Below are positions 45,962-54,698 of a stretch of DNA of 64,000 nt, piece after piece. Within the stretch, counting starts at the first letter, position 1; each line of letters starts with the position of its first letter. The stretch covers positions 1-64,000 of the forward strand of contig NZ_WTUY01000005.1 of assembly GCF_009882945.1 (NCBI RefSeq), in the 5' to 3' direction. A program made the position numbers and the translations under genes. The notes below the pieces were generated by a model. The model saw only the letters and a program-made list of their open reading frames with translations. It was not told the DNA's origin and did not search any database. This stretch comes from Alcanivorax sp. DP30 (lineage in GTDB: Bacteria; Pseudomonadota; Gammaproteobacteria; Pseudomonadales; Alcanivoracaceae).

Positions 45962-47616
45962 TGAAATGTCTGAGCGGGGTGTCGCCTGAAGCATTCGATT
46001 ATGTGGTGGTCGGCGCGGGCTCTGCTGGGTGTGCGGTTGCAAGCCGTTTGTCCGAGAGCGGCCGCTATTCGGTGCTGCTGCTTGAAGCCGGACCTGAGAG
46101 CCGCGGTAACCCTTTTGTGAACATGCCGTTGGGTTTCCTGCAGCTGATGTTCAGCCGCCGATTCAATTGGCAGTTCAATACCGAACCGCAGCCCCATATG
46201 CATGACCGTGTCTTGTTCCAGCCGCGGGGCAGAATGCTTGGTGGTTCTAGTGGCATGAACGCGCAGGTCTACATCCGCGGGCATGCCTGGGACTACGACG
46301 AATGGGCGCGGCAGGGCTGTGATGGGTGGTCATACACTGATGTTCTACCTTACTTTCGTAGATCCGAACATTTCGAGCCGAAGCTGAACCCGGCCGAGGT
46401 TGAATTTCATGGCCTCGGAGGTCCGCTCAATGTTGCCGAGCGCCGTTACACCAACCCGTTAAGTGCGACCTTCGTTGAGGCAGCGAGGCAGGCAGGGTAC
46501 CGGCTCAATAGGGACTTCAACGGTAGTGAGCAGGAGGGAGTGGGGTTCTACTACGCTTATCAGAAAGACGGCATGCGGTGCAGTAATGCGCGCGCCTATC
46601 TCGAACCCGCCGAGGAGCGTTCCAACCTGACGGTTCGCAGCGGCGCGCATGTTACCCGTGTGCTGCTTGATGGCACCCGTGCCACCGGTGTCGAGTACCG
46701 AAGCGCTAAGGGGCTGGTGCAGGTCAGTGCCGGGCGCGAAGTTGTGCTCTGCGGCGGAACGTTCAACTCGCCGCAATTGCTAATGTTATCCGGCATCGGT
46801 CCGCGTGAGGAGCTGTACCGGCATGGCATTGAATTGCGTCATGTCCTGGAGGGCGTTGGACAGAATCTACAGGACCATATCGACGTGTTCGTGCGCGCCA
46901 GAACGCGCAGCCGCCAGAGTATCTCGATGCATCCTAGCTACTGGCTAAAGGGCCTGGGGGCACTGCTGCAATACCTGATCGGTCGGCGCGGTGTGCTGTC
47001 CAGCAACGGCGCCGAGGCAGGCGGGTTCATCCGCTCCCGGCCGGAGGAGGCGATACCCGACCTGCAACTACACTTTGGCCCTATGCTGTACGCCGATCAC
47101 GGGAGGGACATGAAGGTCGCAATGAGTGGTTATGGCTACATAGTGATGATCTACGGACTTAGGCCATTGTCGCGTGGGCGGATTGGTTTGCACAGTGCTG
47201 ATCCGTTCACTGCCCCGTTGATAGATCCCAACTACATGGCCGAATCCGCCGACGTCGAGCAGCTCGTTCGCGGGGTACGTCTGGTGCGTAAGATCTTGGC
47301 GCAGCCTGCATTCTGCTTGCACCACGAAGTCGAGATGTCGCCAGGGTCGGAGCTGCAGAATGATGAGGACCTGGCCGCATGGGTGCGGCGTAGCGGCGAG
47401 TCCGCCTACCATCCAGTCGGAACCTGTAAGATGGGTGTGGATCCGATGGCGGTGGTCGATTCGCGTCTGCGAGTGCACGGCCTGCGATCCTTGAGGGTAG
47501 TTGATGCCTCTATCATGCCGACACTGGTCGGCGGTAACACCAACCAGCCGGCAACCATGATCGGCGAGAAGGGAGCCGCGATGATACTTGAGGATGCTGA
47601 GATGCTCAGCAGTTAG
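45961..47616 (+). CDS. alkJ: GMC-family alcohol dehydrogenase, AlkJ-like
   Basis: A 551-residue GMC flavoprotein: FAD motif VVGAGSAGCAVA, signature RGRMLGGSSGMNAQVYIRG, second signature GGTFNSPQLLMLSGIG, catalytic His in HPVGTCKMG and Asn in GGNTNQP. AlkJ-type enzymes oxidise the primary alcohols made by alkane hydroxylases. It is translationally coupled to the P450 gene, which supports that role. It is a homologue of the GMC gene at 26795, with slightly higher GC. The AlkJ name is by family and context. Confidence 0.9.
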   Translation: MKCLSGVSPEAFDYVVVGAGSAGCAVASRLSESGRYSVLLLEAGPESRGNPFVNMPLGFLQLMFSRRFNWQFNTEPQPHMHDRVLFQPRGRMLGGSSGMNAQVYIRGHAWDYDEWARQGCDGWSYTDVLPYFRRSEHFEPKLNPAEVEFHGLGGPLNVAERRYTNPLSATFVEAARQAGYRLNRDFNGSEQEGVGFYYAYQKDGMRCSNARAYLEPAEERSNLTVRSGAHVTRVLLDGTRATGVEYRSAKGLVQVSAGREVVLCGGTFNSPQLLMLSGIGPREELYRHGIELRHVLEGVGQNLQDHIDVFVRARTRSRQSISMHPSYWLKGLGALLQYLIGRRGVLSSNGAEAGGFIRSRPEEAIPDLQLHFGPMLYADHGRDMKVAMSGYGYIVMIYGLRPLSRGRIGLHSADPFTAPLIDPNYMAESADVEQLVRGVRLVRKILAQPAFCLHHEVEMSPGSELQNDEDLAAWVRRSGESAYHPVGTCKMGVDPMAVVDSRLRVHGLRSLRVVDASIMPTLVGGNTNQPATMIGEKGAAMILEDAEMLSS

Positions 47617-47713
47617 GCATCCTGTGCGTGCGCGATCGATATCGCGGCCTCTTGCTCACCTGCGGTGTTGGGATATGAAAATACGCTTCCAAGGCGCACA
47701 AAAGAGACAACCT

Positions 47714-48946
47714 ATGGTTAACAAAAAGAAAGATACGACAGTCATCGTTGGTGGTGGACATGCAGCCGGTACGCTCTTGACAGCCTTGCTGCAAAAGAAA
47801 TATCAGCATGAGGTAGTACTGGTGAGCGATGAGCCTCATCCTCCCTACCAGCGTCCACCTTTGTCCAAAAGTTATCTTGCAGGAGAGGTTGATCAGTCGT
47901 CTCTGTACCTGAAGCCGCGTTCGGTGTATGAGAATGCGGGGCAGCAGTTGCGGCTCGGTGTGCGCGTCGAAGGGATCGACCGATACGCGAAAAGCATCAA
48001 GTTGTCGGATCAAAGCACATTGAAATACGATCGATTGGTTCTGGCGACGGGGTCACATGTTCGTCGCCTTAAAGCGCCCGGATCAGATTTGAAAGGAATA
48101 CACTATCTGCATGATATCGCTGACACCGATGCTCTGCGCAATCAATTAGTGCCGGGTAAACGCCTGGTCATCGTGGGCGGCGGTTATATTGGCCTTGAAG
48201 TGGCTGCCAGCGCTATCAAGAAAGGTGTTAATGTCACGGTCCTGGAAGCCGCCGAACGCTTGATGCAGCGTGTTACGGGGCCAGAAATGTCCACGTTTTT
48301 CTACGCCAAGCACACTGCTGCTGGCGTTGATGTGCGTCTTGGCACGGCGGTAACTGGCTTCGAAGCGGGTGATAAGGGGCGTGTGGCAGGCGTGACCTTG
48401 GCCGATGGTGGCAATGTTCCGGCTGATATCGTGCTCGTATCAATAGGTGTCATACCGGAAACTACATTGGCCGAGAACGCTGGCCTACTCTGCGATGACG
48501 GTATTGTCGTGGATGAATTTACCCGCACTGATGATCGCGACATCTTGGCAATCGGCGACTGTACCCGCCACCGGAATCTTTTTTTCGAAAAGATGCAACG
48601 GCTTGAGTCTGTTGCCAACGCGGTTGATCAAGCGCGTACGGCGGCGGCGACCTTGATGGGCGAGGAGATGCCCTACGATAGCGCACCATGGTTCTGGTCG
48701 AACCAATATGACGTCCGCTTACAGATGGTTGGGCTGTCGCAAAATCATGATCAGCGGGTGCTGCGCGGCACCACCAATGATAAGGGATTTGCGGTGTTCT
48801 ATCTGCTCGAGGGCTCTGTCATTGCTGTTGACGCGGTCAATCTGCCCATTGCTTTCATGGTGGGCAAGCAGTTGGTCCAGCAACGCAAGAGCGTTAGCGC
48901 TGACGCATTGAGTAATACGGATATCGAGCTGAAGTCTTTAATCTGA
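47714..48946 (+). CDS. NAD(P)H-dependent ferredoxin reductase
   Basis: A 410-residue FAD-dependent pyridine nucleotide-disulfide-type reductase (putidaredoxin reductase group). GGGHAAG at 13-19 binds FAD, the PPYQRPPLSK segment follows, LATGSHVRRL is the usual GG-doublet region, GGGYIGLE binds NAD(P)H and AIGDC binds FAD near the C-terminus. It completes the electron chain to ferredoxin and CYP153. The frame is open from 47588, overlapping the previous gene, but the ATG at 47714 starts the conserved fold. A weak AGAGAC lies upstream. Confidence 0.92.
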   Translation: MVNKKKDTTVIVGGGHAAGTLLTALLQKKYQHEVVLVSDEPHPPYQRPPLSKSYLAGEVDQSSLYLKPRSVYENAGQQLRLGVRVEGIDRYAKSIKLSDQSTLKYDRLVLATGSHVRRLKAPGSDLKGIHYLHDIADTDALRNQLVPGKRLVIVGGGYIGLEVAASAIKKGVNVTVLEAAERLMQRVTGPEMSTFFYAKHTAAGVDVRLGTAVTGFEAGDKGRVAGVTLADGGNVPADIVLVSIGVIPETTLAENAGLLCDDGIVVDEFTRTDDRDILAIGDCTRHRNLFFEKMQRLESVANAVDQARTAAATLMGEEMPYDSAPWFWSNQYDVRLQMVGLSQNHDQRVLRGTTNDKGFAVFYLLEGSVIAVDAVNLPIAFMVGKQLVQQRKSVSADALSNTDIELKSLI

Positions 48947-49627
48947 AGCATGCGAAGTGCGATCAGTAACCGGTCATCCTTTCGTGGTATCCCAATAGAG
49001 ATTCCGGTTTAAAGGAGGGATCCACTGGCATGGCCTCCTTGAGAGCATCGGCTGGGTAAATTGTAGTGAGATAGTTAATTTGACACTACATCTGAATGTA
49101 CGATCACTCATTGGGGCCTAAGGTGGATGCCTGTGTGGAAAGGAAAATATTATAGAGTGTTGGAGTCTCTTCAGTGGGACGATCCTGGCTGTGCTGGCGA
49201 TTTTCCATCGTTCGATGACTTGTCGTGAGGGCTGCGATACACTGCTACTCGCTAGGGGTTCGGGCCCCATCTTCAGGTTATTTTTGATGGGCTAACCGTG
49301 TTGGGCAACACCTTTTTCGACTTTGTACTTTTATTTAAATCAGCTGGTTAGGCTGTATTTCAGTCCGGCTTCTGTAACCGTACTGAAAGTGTAGTAATTG
49401 GTGTAGCCAGCCTCTTCCCTGTCTTGGAAATTCCACTGACTTTGCCCATAAACACCTGTGCATCAGTCGTAGCGATACTCGGGTACCTTTGTATTATTGG
49501 CGTATGCTCAACTGAGGATACCCCTGTCTGCCATTATCGCTGCTAGCCAGGGGCGAAATGCTGTGACATATCGAGTATTGGATAAGCGATACGTTGACAT
49601 AAACATGGCGTGCTGAGATAGCTACCG
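48947..49627. other. 680-bp gap with a possible gene remnant
   Basis: No intact gene. On the minus strand, 49340-49445 encodes a coding-like tail ending YTFSTVTEAGLKYSLTS after a stop, with Tyr/Phe alternation like the end of an outer-membrane beta-barrel; it may be a decayed gene. The rest shows nothing I can name. The composition is less GC-rich than the following operon. Confidence 0.35.
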
Positions 49628-50293
49628 TCAAACATCAGTCAGCGGTAGATCCCACCTGGGTGGATAAGGGGGCGGTGTCGTTACGCCCGCCCTAGCTCGC
49701 AAGTGAAGGGCAAGCGTGTCACACCAAAGCTTCAGATAACGGTCAAACAGCGCCTTGTCCGCAACGATGTGCAGGTCCTGTGCCATGCCGCGCAATAGCC
49801 ATTGCGTCAACATCATCATCGAGCGCACATCGGTATCTTCCTTGGTGGCCTCCAGGTAGTGATCGGCTGCGTTACCCACGATGAAATAACTGGATGTCCA
49901 GACGCGCTGCAAAATGGCGGCGAGTTCCTGATCGTGCTGGCTGGCGGTCAGTAGCTGCATCAACGGGATGTATTCCGGTTGATCAAAGACATTTTTCCAG
50001 GCGCCAAAGATCAGCTCTTCCAGTCGGTCCTCAGAGCCGTGCAGCTTGGCAATGGCTTTGCCCAGTTGAATATATTGCTGGCGAATCAGTTGCTCGGCAG
50101 CAGCGGCAATCATGGCGGCTTTGCTGTGGAAATGGTGTAGCGGTGCTCCCCGGGAAACGCCAGCGACCTCGATGATGCGACTCACTGTCGTGCCTGCAAA
50201 TCCGTCCTTCTCAAGACACGTGAGTACCGCCTGGATGATGCGTTCTCGCATGGCATCGCTACGTTGTTCCTGGGTTCGTCGCTGTGCCTTCAT
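49628..50293 (-). CDS. TetR-family regulator of the beta-oxidation operon
   Basis: A 221-residue TetR protein with helix-turn-helix TTVSRIIEVAGVSRGAPLHHFHSKAAM. It is divergent from the acyl-CoA dehydrogenase gene at 50456 and likely represses that operon, binding an acyl-CoA as effector by analogy with fatty-acid TetR regulators. A palindromic ACGTACGT lies between the two genes. The C-terminal tail is Pro-rich and ends DLPLTDV. Confidence 0.85.
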   Translation of the reverse strand: MKAQRRTQEQRSDAMRERIIQAVLTCLEKDGFAGTTVSRIIEVAGVSRGAPLHHFHSKAAMIAAAAEQLIRQQYIQLGKAIAKLHGSEDRLEELIFGAWKNVFDQPEYIPLMQLLTASQHDQELAAILQRVWTSSYFIVGNAADHYLEATKEDTDVRSMMMLTQWLLRGMAQDLHIVADKALFDRYLKLWCDTLALHLRARAGVTTPPPYPPRWDLPLTDV

Positions 50294-50392
50294 GACGTTA
50301 TCTGCCTGTTGTCGGGTTTGCTTTCTCTGGCGTAGGATGCTGATTCTAAACGATATATAGCTTATGCGCGCGAACGATTAAAAACAAGTTGA

Positions 50393-50400
50393 ACGTACGT
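50393..50400. promoter_or_regulatory. Palindromic ACGTACGT, candidate TetR site
   Basis: A perfect 8-bp palindrome inside AACGTACGTATT, in the divergent region between the TetR gene and the acyl-CoA dehydrogenase gene, 56 bases before the latter. It is short, so the call rests on position. Confidence 0.3.
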
Positions 50401-50455
50401 ATTGTAAGTTATAGAGTTCTTGTCATGTTTATGAATCAACAGTGGAAAACCTGTA

Positions 50456-51631
50456 ATGAGTGACGTGCATGTACCGGCGGCTGTGTCGCCAATGATTCCC
50501 CGTACCCTGTTCAATGAAGACCATGAAGCGTTTCGCGCCACCGCTCGACGTTTCTTCGAGACGGAAATTGCCCCTTATCACGAGAAGTGGGAAGAGCAGC
50601 AGCATCTCGATCGCGAGCTGTGGAACAAGGCGGGTGAGCTTGGGCTGCTGTGTGCCACCATGCCCGAGGAATACGGTGGCTGCGGCGTTGACCGCCTCTA
50701 CTCGATGATTCTTATGGAAGAGCAGGCCCGGGTGGGTGATTCGGCCAGCGGCTTTGCGCTGCATTCGGACATTGTTGCCAACTACATCAACAACTTTGGC
50801 TCCCATGAACAGAAAAGCCAGTGGTTGCCCAAAATGGCCACCGGTGAAGCGGTCACTGCCGTGGCCATGACCGAGCCGGGTACCGGTTCCGATCTGCAGC
50901 GCATCAAGACCACTGCCACCCTTGAGGGTGATCACTATGTGGTGAATGGCTCGAAAATCTTTATCACCAACGGTTACCTCTGTGACATGGCGGTGGTGGC
51001 GGTGCGAACCGGGCCGGCGGATCTGGGAGCACAAAGTGTATCCCTGATGATTATCGAGGCGGATCGCGAGGGCTTCTCCAAGGGCAAGCCGCTGAAGAAA
51101 GTGGGCATGCGCGGGCAGGACACCTGCGAGTTGTTCTTCGACAACGTCAAGGTGCCTAAGGAAAACCTGCTGGGCGCCGAGGGTATGGGCTTTATTGCCT
51201 TGATGAAGGAGTTGGCCTGGGAGCGGATGATGATCGCCATCATCTGTGCGTCGGCTGCCGAGCATGCGCTGGCAACCACCGTGGAATATGTGAAACAGAG
51301 GCAGGCGTTTGGCAAGCCGGTGGCGGCGTTCCAGAACACCCGTTTTGAACTGGCCGAGATGCGTTCTGAAATCCAGATTGCGCGGGTCTATGTGGATCGC
51401 TGTATGGAGTTGGTGGTGCGCAATGCCTTGTCCCCCGAGGCAGCCTGTGCGGCCAAGTACTGGGTGTCCGATTTGCTCAGTAATGTGGTTGATCGCTGTG
51501 TGCAGCTACACGGTGGCTACGGCTACATGCTCGAGTACCCCATCGCCCGCGCCTATATCGACACCCGTGCCAACCGCATCTACGGCGGCACCAACGAAAT
51601 CATGAAAGAACTCATTTCCCGCTCTATCTAA
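50456..51631 (+). CDS. Acyl-CoA dehydrogenase
   Basis: A 391-residue acyl-CoA dehydrogenase with AMTEPGTGSDLQRIKT, the YVKQRQAFGKPVAAFQ segment, QLHGGYGYM and IYGGTNEIMKELI. Glu in LAWERMMIA aligns with the helix-G catalytic glutamate of long-chain and isovaleryl enzymes. It performs the first beta-oxidation step, forming the 2,3-enoyl-CoA. It heads an operon with an MFE-2-like fusion and a thiolase. The start has only a weak GGAAAA upstream; ATG at 50492 is an alternative. Confidence 0.92.
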   Translation: MSDVHVPAAVSPMIPRTLFNEDHEAFRATARRFFETEIAPYHEKWEEQQHLDRELWNKAGELGLLCATMPEEYGGCGVDRLYSMILMEEQARVGDSASGFALHSDIVANYINNFGSHEQKSQWLPKMATGEAVTAVAMTEPGTGSDLQRIKTTATLEGDHYVVNGSKIFITNGYLCDMAVVAVRTGPADLGAQSVSLMIIEADREGFSKGKPLKKVGMRGQDTCELFFDNVKVPKENLLGAEGMGFIALMKELAWERMMIAIICASAAEHALATTVEYVKQRQAFGKPVAAFQNTRFELAEMRSEIQIARVYVDRCMELVVRNALSPEAACAAKYWVSDLLSNVVDRCVQLHGGYGYMLEYPIARAYIDTRANRIYGGTNEIMKELISRSI

Positions 51632-51636
51632 AGATT

Positions 51637-51669
51637 TTCCCGGGCTCGCGCGGCAAGTGGGCCCGGGAA
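51637..51669 (+). other. Intercistronic hairpin
   Basis: TTCCCGGGC (51637-51645) and GCCCGGGAA (51661-51669) pair perfectly over 9 bp. No T-run follows. It lies between the dehydrogenase and the MFE-2-like gene and may stabilise or process the mRNA, or lower downstream expression. Confidence 0.6.
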
Positions 51670-51687
51670 TGAAAAGAGGAAAGCATC

Positions 51688-54675
51688 ATGGCAGAACGTC
51701 GTTTTGATGATCGTGTGGCCATCGTCACCGGTGCCGGGGGCGGGTTGGGCCGCCAGCATGCACTGACCCTGGCCGAGCGCGGCTGCAAGGTGGTGGTTAA
51801 CGATCTGGGTGGTAGTGCCCACGGTGATGGCAAGTCATCGTCCGCCGCAGACAAGGTGGTGGAAGAGATCCGGGCCATGGGGGGAAAAGCGGTTGCCAAC
51901 TATGACTCCGTGGAAAACGGCGAGTCGATAGTGCAGACCGCCCTGGATAACTTCGGCACCGTGGACATCGTGGTCAACAATGCTGGCATCTTGCGTGATG
52001 TGAGCTTCGCCAAGATGTCGAAGCAGGACTGGGACCTGGTGCTAAAAGTCCACCTGGAAGGCTCCATGAGCGTGACCCATGCGGCCTGGCCGATCATGCG
52101 CGAGAAGGGCTATGGCCGCATCATCATGACCACCTCGGCAGCGGGCCTGTATGGCAACTTCGGTCAGGCCAACTACTGTGCCGCCAAGCTGGGACTGGCC
52201 GGGCTGGCCAACTGTCTGGCCGAGGAAGGGCGCAGCAAGAACATTCATGTGAATACCATCGCGCCGATTGCCGCCTCGCGGCTGACGGAAACCATCATGC
52301 CGCCGAATCTGCTGGAAAACCTGAAGCCGGAAGCGGTCAGCCCACTGGTGGCCTGGTTGTGTCATGAAGACTGTGAAGAGACCAAGGGCATCTTCGAAGT
52401 GGGCGCCGGTTACATCAGCAAGCTGCGCTGGGAGCGCACCCAGGGCAACAACTTCCCGCTCGGCAAGGCATTCAGCGTCGATGATGTGGCCCGTCGCTGG
52501 GACAAGATCACCGATTTTACCGACGCGGATCATCCGTCCAACGTCAACGAATCCTTCTCGCCGATCCTCGACAACATCAATAATCCGTCTCTGGGCGGCA
52601 ACGAGTTCATCGATCTGGATGTGGCCAGCAAGGAAAGCGTCGAGCTGGAATCGGCCTATGATGAAAATGATTTGTCGCTGTACGCGCTGAGTGTTGGCGC
52701 CGCCCGTGACCCGCTCGATAAAGATGAACTGAAATTCGTCTACGAGCTGGGCGGCAATTTCCAGGCGTTGCCCACCTATGGCGTCATGCCGCAGATCGGC
52801 GCGATGCTGAAAGCGGCGAAGGAAGGTGCGCTGACCTTGCCGGGGATGAACTTTGGTTTTGACCGCTTACTGCATGGTGAGCAGTACACCGAGATCAAGC
52901 GGCCACTGCCGCCGCATGCCAAGCTGAAACACACCTTCAAATTCAAGAAGGCGCTGGACAAGGACCCGAACGCAGTCGTCACCTTCGCCATTACTTCCAC
53001 CGACGAGAACGGTAACGAGGTGGCCTACAACGAGATGACCTCGTTCGTGAAAGGTGCCGGTGGCTGGGGCGGTGAGCGTGGCGATTCCGGCGAGATCAAT
53101 GTGCCGCCCGCACGTGAACCGGATGCGGTGATCGAAGAGAAAACCGACGCCAACCAGACGCTGCTGTATCGCCTGTGCGGTGACTGGAATCCGCTGCACG
53201 CCGACCCGGCGTTTGCCAGGGCGTTCGGTTATGACAAGCCGATCCTGCATGGGCTGTGTACCTTCGGTTATGCCGGACGCCATGTCATCAAGGCGTTCAG
53301 CAATAACGATGGCCGTTATTTCAAGAGCATCAAGGTGCGCTTTGCCAAGACGGTATTTCCGGGTGAAACCCTGGAAACGCGCATGTGGAAGGAATCCGAT
53401 AACCGCATCATCTTCGAAACCTGGGTGAAAGAGCGTAACGAGGTGGTGCTGAAGAATGCCGCCATCGAGTTGTTCTCGGAGATTCCGGCAGAAGCGCCGG
53501 TGCCGGAACAGGTGTCCGCCGAGGAAGTGTCTGCGCCGCAGGTGGAGCAGGCGGTGACGCCTGACGATGTGTTCGCGGCGGTGGCGACCTACATCAAGCA
53601 GAAACCGGAACTGGTTGATCAGACCGGTACCAGCTTCCAGTTCGAGTTCAGCAATCCGGATCAGCAGTTCTTTATTGATCTGAAAAATGCACCAGGCGCG
53701 GCAGGGCCTGGCACGATCGACAAACCGGACGTGACTCTGGCGCTGGACAGCGAGCATCTGGCGACCGTGTTTGGTGGCGATCTTGCGGCGGTGCAGAAAC
53801 TGTTCTTCGGTGGCGAGCTGAAAATTTCCGGCAACGTGATGGCGTCCAACAAGTTGACCGTGTTGCAGGACATGGACCCGAAACTGGCCGAGCAGGCGCG
53901 TGACAAGCGCGTGGCTGACGGTGGTGGTTCACAAGCTGTCGCAGTACCGGTCGAATCGCAGGAGCCGATCATGGCGGATGTGTTCAGTGCCATCGGCCAC
54001 TTCATCGCTGACAACCCGGATCTGATCGAGAAGGCCGCTACCAGCTTCCAGTTTGCGTTCAGCAACCCGGATCAGGATTTCTATATTGATCTGAAAAACG
54101 CACCGGGTACCGCCGGGGCGGGCCAGCTGGACAAGGCGGATGTGACGCTGGAGTTGGACAGCAAACATGCCCCGACCCTGTTTGGCGGTGATCTGGCTGC
54201 GGTACAGAAACTGTTTTTTGGTGGCGATCTGAAGATCGGAGGTAACGTGATGGCCTCCAACAAGCTCACCGTGTTGCAGGACATGGACCCTAAGCTGGTG
54301 GAGCAGGCACGCGACAAGCGATTGGCCTCCGGCCAGCCGGATAGCGCTACCGCACAACCGAAAAAGCAGAAAGCACCGCAGGCGGAGAAAGTGCTGCCGG
54401 AGCTGGCGGAAAAACTGTCGGCCATTGGTGGACAGGGTGGTGTGTTGCAGATCAAGGTGCGGAGCCCAGACAGTGCCTGGTTTATCGATCTATCCGCCTC
54501 GTCGCCCGGCATCGTCAGCGGCGAGAAGGACGCGGCGGCGGTGATCACGCTGGACGACAGCAAGCTTGCCGACCTGATTGCCGGCAAGGTGGCCTTGAGC
54601 ACCTTGTACCAGAAGGGCGACATGCGCGTCGACGGTGACCTGGCGCTGGTGCGCAAACTTGAACAAATCCTGTAA
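51688..54675 (+). CDS. MFE-2-like fusion: SDR, enoyl-CoA hydratase 2, three SCP2 domains
   Basis: A 995-residue multifunctional protein. Residues 1-300 form an HSD17B4-like 3-hydroxyacyl-CoA dehydrogenase (TGAGGGLG at 14-21, NNAG at 97-100, Tyr163-x-x-x-Lys167). Residues 330-600 form a double-hotdog hydratase 2, with catalytic Asp499 and His504 in GDWNPLHADP. Three SCP2 sterol-carrier domains follow (about 625-745, 760-885, 895-995), with acidic linkers. This is the order of the peroxisomal MFE-2 of animals, which has one SCP2. It would hydrate and oxidise branched or sterol-type enoyl-CoAs. GAGGAAA lies upstream. SCP2 domains 1 and 2 are near-copies. The thiolase gene follows after 23 bases. 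Confidence 0.9.
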   Translation: MAERRFDDRVAIVTGAGGGLGRQHALTLAERGCKVVVNDLGGSAHGDGKSSSAADKVVEEIRAMGGKAVANYDSVENGESIVQTALDNFGTVDIVVNNAGILRDVSFAKMSKQDWDLVLKVHLEGSMSVTHAAWPIMREKGYGRIIMTTSAAGLYGNFGQANYCAAKLGLAGLANCLAEEGRSKNIHVNTIAPIAASRLTETIMPPNLLENLKPEAVSPLVAWLCHEDCEETKGIFEVGAGYISKLRWERTQGNNFPLGKAFSVDDVARRWDKITDFTDADHPSNVNESFSPILDNINNPSLGGNEFIDLDVASKESVELESAYDENDLSLYALSVGAARDPLDKDELKFVYELGGNFQALPTYGVMPQIGAMLKAAKEGALTLPGMNFGFDRLLHGEQYTEIKRPLPPHAKLKHTFKFKKALDKDPNAVVTFAITSTDENGNEVAYNEMTSFVKGAGGWGGERGDSGEINVPPAREPDAVIEEKTDANQTLLYRLCGDWNPLHADPAFARAFGYDKPILHGLCTFGYAGRHVIKAFSNNDGRYFKSIKVRFAKTVFPGETLETRMWKESDNRIIFETWVKERNEVVLKNAAIELFSEIPAEAPVPEQVSAEEVSAPQVEQAVTPDDVFAAVATYIKQKPELVDQTGTSFQFEFSNPDQQFFIDLKNAPGAAGPGTIDKPDVTLALDSEHLATVFGGDLAAVQKLFFGGELKISGNVMASNKLTVLQDMDPKLAEQARDKRVADGGGSQAVAVPVESQEPIMADVFSAIGHFIADNPDLIEKAATSFQFAFSNPDQDFYIDLKNAPGTAGAGQLDKADVTLELDSKHAPTLFGGDLAAVQKLFFGGDLKIGGNVMASNKLTVLQDMDPKLVEQARDKRLASGQPDSATAQPKKQKAPQAEKVLPELAEKLSAIGGQGGVLQIKVRSPDSAWFIDLSASSPGIVSGEKDAAAVITLDDSKLADLIAGKVALSTLYQKGDMRVDGDLALVRKLEQIL
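53632..54321 (+). repeat. Tandem duplication of an SCP2 domain within the MFE-2-like gene
   Basis: Segments 53632-53910 and 54043-54321 are both 279 bases and encode 93 residues each, aligned without gaps at an offset of 411 bases. By hand count 77 of 93 residues are identical. The last 43 residues (from GGDLAAVQKLFFGG) differ in only three positions, with many identical codons, which suggests recent duplication or gene conversion. Confidence 0.9.
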
Positions 54676-54698
54676 CGCCATAATTCGGAGAACAGAGA

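Noticed and set aside
49016-49071. GGAGG followed by ATG and nine codons after the CYP153 operon
   Set aside because: The GGAGG and a later CCTCC form a small hairpin; a nine-codon peptide cannot be supported.
50429-51265. 278-codon minus-strand frame opposite the acyl-CoA dehydrogenase
   Set aside because: It overlaps a gene with unmistakable dehydrogenase motifs and the TetR-operator region; its product is His/Leu-rich filler.
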